This document shows, piece after piece, positions 7,024 to 8,972 of a DNA stretch of 8,972 nucleotides. The stretch is from Colwellia_A sp041890515 (GTDB taxonomy: Bacteria; Pseudomonadota; Gammaproteobacteria; Enterobacterales; Alteromonadaceae). The notes under the pieces were generated by a model that was not told the origin of the DNA, did no database searches, and was given only the letters and a program-made list of their open reading frames with translations. A program made the position numbers and the translations under genes. The DNA lies in the NCBI GenBank assembly GCA_041890515.1, contig JASDWX010000131.1:1-8972 (forward strand), read 5' to 3'. Every line of letters begins with the position of its first letter. Position 1 is the first letter of the stretch.

Positions 7024-8373
7024 TTAATCAGTCTCTGTTTCAGAATTGTTATCTATTTCACTAACAGGTAAAACAGATTTTTTACGTAAAACCGGTAGTT
7101 CACCAACATCTTGTGCAACAAAAACTCTTTTTACCACTTTTTTAGGTTGAACTCTTTTAGCTTTATCGTTAGCTTTCAACGAAGATTTTGCCTTAACGGC
7201 TGCTTTTGGTTTTTTCGGTTTGATGCCTTTAAATTCAGCTTTTAAACCATCAACAACATCAAAATTGAAGGTTTGCTGTAAAAAGCCTTCAACATTTTTA
7301 AAACTTATCCAATCTTTAGGTCCAACAAATGAAATTGCATCACCTGTACTACCCGCTCGACCCGTTCGGCCGATACGATGAACAAATTCCTCGGTGTGCT
7401 TTGGCATATCAAAATTAAATACATGTGATACGTTAACCAAATCTAAACCTCGAGAAGCTAAATCAGTGGTTATCAATATCTTTTGTTGTCCTTTACTAAA
7501 GCCGTCCATTATTTGATTACGCTGACCTTGGTTGAGCTCACCACTTAATGCGACAGTACTTAGCCCCTGCTCAGTAAGTAACTTTGATAAACGGTCAGTA
7601 TCACTTCGTGTTGCAGTAAAAATAATAACTTGTTGATACTTTTCAGTTTTCAAAAAATGTTCAAGCAAATCTTGTTTATGGTCTAGGTTGTCACATAAAT
7701 AAAATCTTTTAGTGATGTCTTTATGCTCTGTGTGTGCAGAGCCTATCGCAATGCGTTTAGGCTTTTTCAATAACGCGAGTGCGAATTCATTCACTTGTGC
7801 GTGATCTAATGTTGCTGAAAACATCAAAGTTTGACGTTTTCGATGATCCGCAGCATCATTAATTTGTTTTAATTGCTTTGAGAAGCCTAAATCTAACATG
7901 CGATCAGCTTCGTCAAGAATAAGTAGCTCTAAGCCCTTTAAATAAAAGTGACCTTGAGATAAATGATCAGCCAGTCTACCCGGCGTAGCAACAATAAAGT
8001 GAGGGTCTTTTTCGAGTGTTTTTACTTGGTCATTAAAGTTCTCACCACCCAAAATAAGCACCGCTTTGAATTGTGAACCCGAAGTAAACAAACGTAGTTG
8101 TGTAAATACTTGTTTCGCTAACTCTCGTGTTGGCATAAGAATAAGTACGCGAGGATCACGTTTAGACAACGCACGATTTCTAATTAAGCGTTCCATGGCA
8201 GGAATAATGAACGCTAACGTTTTACCCGAACCTGTTTTTGACGATGCAATTAAATCATGTCCTGCCATTGCTGCAGGAATAGCATGCTGCTGAATTTCTG
8301 TTGGCTCTGTAAAACCTAAATGCTCAACCATTGACATTAAACGGCTGTCTAAACCAAAATCTGTAAACTGCAA
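7024..8373 (-). CDS. DEAD-box ATP-dependent RNA helicase (SrmB/RhlE-like)
   Basis: This 449-residue cytoplasmic helicase unwinds short RNA duplexes with ATP, typically in ribosome assembly, RNA decay or cold adaptation. Motifs in order: Q motif (GFTEPTEIQ, 20-28), motif I SKTGSGKT (45-52), PTREL (81-85), TPGR (130-133), DEAD (154-157), SAT (186-188), then the second RecA-like domain with TDLASRGLD (303-311) and HRIGRTGR (332-339). All are intact. A Lys-rich tail (about 383-420) follows, as in RNA-binding extensions of SrmB and RhlE, and the last residues are acidic. The helicase core looks closest to SrmB (LDHK near 230, VFNFDMP near 318), but the symbol is left open. The frame can be extended to GTG at 8403. 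TTG at 8371-8373 is preferred because GGAG lies six bases upstream, the protein then begins MQFTDFGLDSRL as expected, and the -10 box would make the GTG start leaderless. Confidence 0.93.
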   Translation of the reverse strand: MQFTDFGLDSRLMSMVEHLGFTEPTEIQQHAIPAAMAGHDLIASSKTGSGKTLAFIIPAMERLIRNRALSKRDPRVLILMPTRELAKQVFTQLRLFTSGSQFKAVLILGGENFNDQVKTLEKDPHFIVATPGRLADHLSQGHFYLKGLELLILDEADRMLDLGFSKQLKQINDAADHRKRQTLMFSATLDHAQVNEFALALLKKPKRIAIGSAHTEHKDITKRFYLCDNLDHKQDLLEHFLKTEKYQQVIIFTATRSDTDRLSKLLTEQGLSTVALSGELNQGQRNQIMDGFSKGQQKILITTDLASRGLDLVNVSHVFNFDMPKHTEEFVHRIGRTGRAGSTGDAISFVGPKDWISFKNVEGFLQQTFNFDVVDGLKAEFKGIKPKKPKAAVKAKSSLKANDKAKRVQPKKVVKRVFVAQDVGELPVLRKKSVLPVSEIDNNSETETD

Positions 8374-8383
8374 ACTACACTCC
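8371..8383 (-). promoter_or_regulatory. Ribosome binding site deciding the helicase TTG start
   Basis: On the minus strand GGAG (8380-8383) is followed after six bases by TTG (8371-8373). This is the only good Shine-Dalgarno match in front of the conserved N-terminus. The longer GTG reading lacks one and adds ten residues (MFFDLVLECS) that do not look like family sequence. Confidence 0.75.
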
Positions 8384-8409
8384 AAAACAAGATCAAAAAA
8401 CACCTGTGT

Positions 8410-8415
8410 ATTATA
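8410..8415 (-). promoter_or_regulatory. Probable -10 box of the helicase gene
   Basis: TATAAT on the minus strand in the context GGGTATAATACAC, placing a transcript start near 8403 and a leader of about 30 bases before the TTG start. No convincing -35 hexamer is seen at 16-18 bases. Confidence 0.5.
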
Positions 8416-8460
8416 CCCTGCAACGGTTGATAAGGGCGTATAGTATTTCTATCATCATAT

Positions 8461-8508
8461 AAAAAAATAAAAAGAATGATGAACTTGTTCACCTTGCAAT
8501 CTGTGCAA
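8461..8508 (-). terminator. Possible weak terminator of the SMI1/KNR4-like gene
   Basis: On the minus strand, TTGCA-CAGAT-TGCAA (8494-8508) lies a few bases past the stop codon. A short palindrome, TGAAC-AA-GTTCA, comes next, and then the tract TTTTTATTTTTTT (8461-8473). The T tract is strong, but the stems are only five pairs each. A wider repeat, TCATCAT (8452-8458) with ATGATGA (8476-8482), brackets the tract and could add structure. Confidence 0.4.
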
Positions 8509-8516
8509 ATCTTAAA

Positions 8517-8966
8517 TCACACATGTTCATCACGAAGCCAGTCAACATAACCGACAAAAAAGTTTTGCCAGAAGTCGTTCGTTTGTGCAAGTTCAACGAG
8601 TTGCATACCAAAGGTTTCTAATACTTCCAAATCAAAAATACAGCTTTCATCGGGAATATACATTGCTGACTTTTGCTCACCTTGTTGATAAATTGCGGTT
8701 AAACATTTAGCAAACCCTTCTAAAGTTGAGCTTACGACTGTTCGTTGCCATTGATTTTCTTCTTCAGCAATCGCAGTATAAACAGCTAAGTTTTCATCAG
8801 TGACATCTACAAAGTACGGGTCACCCAATTCTGTATCTTTAGCGATAACTACCCAAGAGCTTTGCCAGTTGCCACTCTTATTTGCATTATCACTGTCGCT
8901 ATGAACTAAACTTACCCCATTCTTATCAATTGAATAGCCGATCTGTGCTTTATTGAATTCAGCCAT
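8517..8966 (-). CDS. Small acidic protein, SMI1/KNR4 (SUKH)-like
   Basis: This 149-residue soluble protein is rich in Asp and Glu, with no signal peptide or membrane segment. The central stretch, a Trp-Val-Val-Ile strand followed by a GDPYFVDV block (about residues 36-56) and later a serine-threonine turn before an amphipathic helix (near 79-93), resembles the SMI1/KNR4 or SUKH fold, where a conserved Trp and a GDxYxxD-type loop recur. SUKH proteins include many immunity proteins of contact-dependent and polymorphic toxin systems, as well as stand-alone proteins of unknown role. No toxin gene is visible here, so an immunity role is unsupported. The ATG at 8964-8966 is only six bases from the window edge, and the partial GCAAGA before it cannot confirm the ribosome binding site. 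The family call is from pattern memory; hypothetical protein is the fallback. Confidence 0.6.
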   Translation of the reverse strand: MAEFNKAQIGYSIDKNGVSLVHSDSDNANKSGNWQSSWVVIAKDTELGDPYFVDVTDENLAVYTAIAEEENQWQRTVVSSTLEGFAKCLTAIYQQGEQKSAMYIPDESCIFDLEVLETFGMQLVELAQTNDFWQNFFVGYVDWLRDEHV

Positions 8967-8972
8967 TCTTGC

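Noticed and set aside
8066..8293. 75-codon plus-strand reading frame
   Set aside because: It is antisense to the helicase core motifs and is a shadow of that gene.

Overview
The window looks like the chromosome of a marine gammaproteobacterium of the Alteromonadales, most like Colwellia or its relatives. The DNA is AT-rich, with very AT-rich spacers. The best-recognised proteins (the ABC-F ATPase YbiT and the 23S rRNA methyltransferase RlmJ) are close in length and sequence to their Escherichia coli counterparts. This placement is inferred from remembered protein families, not from a database search.

Left part (1-1730): a leftward secreted M28-family metallopeptidase runs off the left edge. 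It carries three separate lesions: a stop codon, a one-base frameshift and a deletion of about 25 bases that removes a zinc-ligand histidine. It is read here as a pseudogene. Next comes about 630 bp without an intact gene, holding an inverted repeat and a short open stretch that could be decayed coding sequence.

Middle (1731-5926): three rightward genes. They are a soluble GAF-domain histidine kinase with no response regulator beside it, ybiT behind a clear -10 box with a GC-rich discriminator, and rlmJ, which starts at TTG and carries a run of nine C. A 12-bp hairpin separates ybiT from rlmJ. An 11-bp hairpin lies between rlmJ and the convergent gene on its right.

Right part (5941-8972): three leftward genes. 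They are a membrane fatty-acid-desaturase-type protein with three histidine boxes, a DEAD-box RNA helicase best started at TTG, and a small acidic protein resembling the SMI1/KNR4 (SUKH) family. Each seems to be its own transcription unit, because terminator-like or promoter-like sequence lies between them.

Three of the genes act on ribosomes or RNA (ybiT, rlmJ, the helicase). The desaturase would adjust membrane fluidity. Together this fits housekeeping in a cold-water bacterium. I see no phage, transposon, CRISPR array, tRNA or rRNA, and no convincing new multi-gene system. The most notable points are the multiply broken peptidase, the C9 tract in rlmJ, the paired direct repeat upstream of the desaturase and the two TTG starts.
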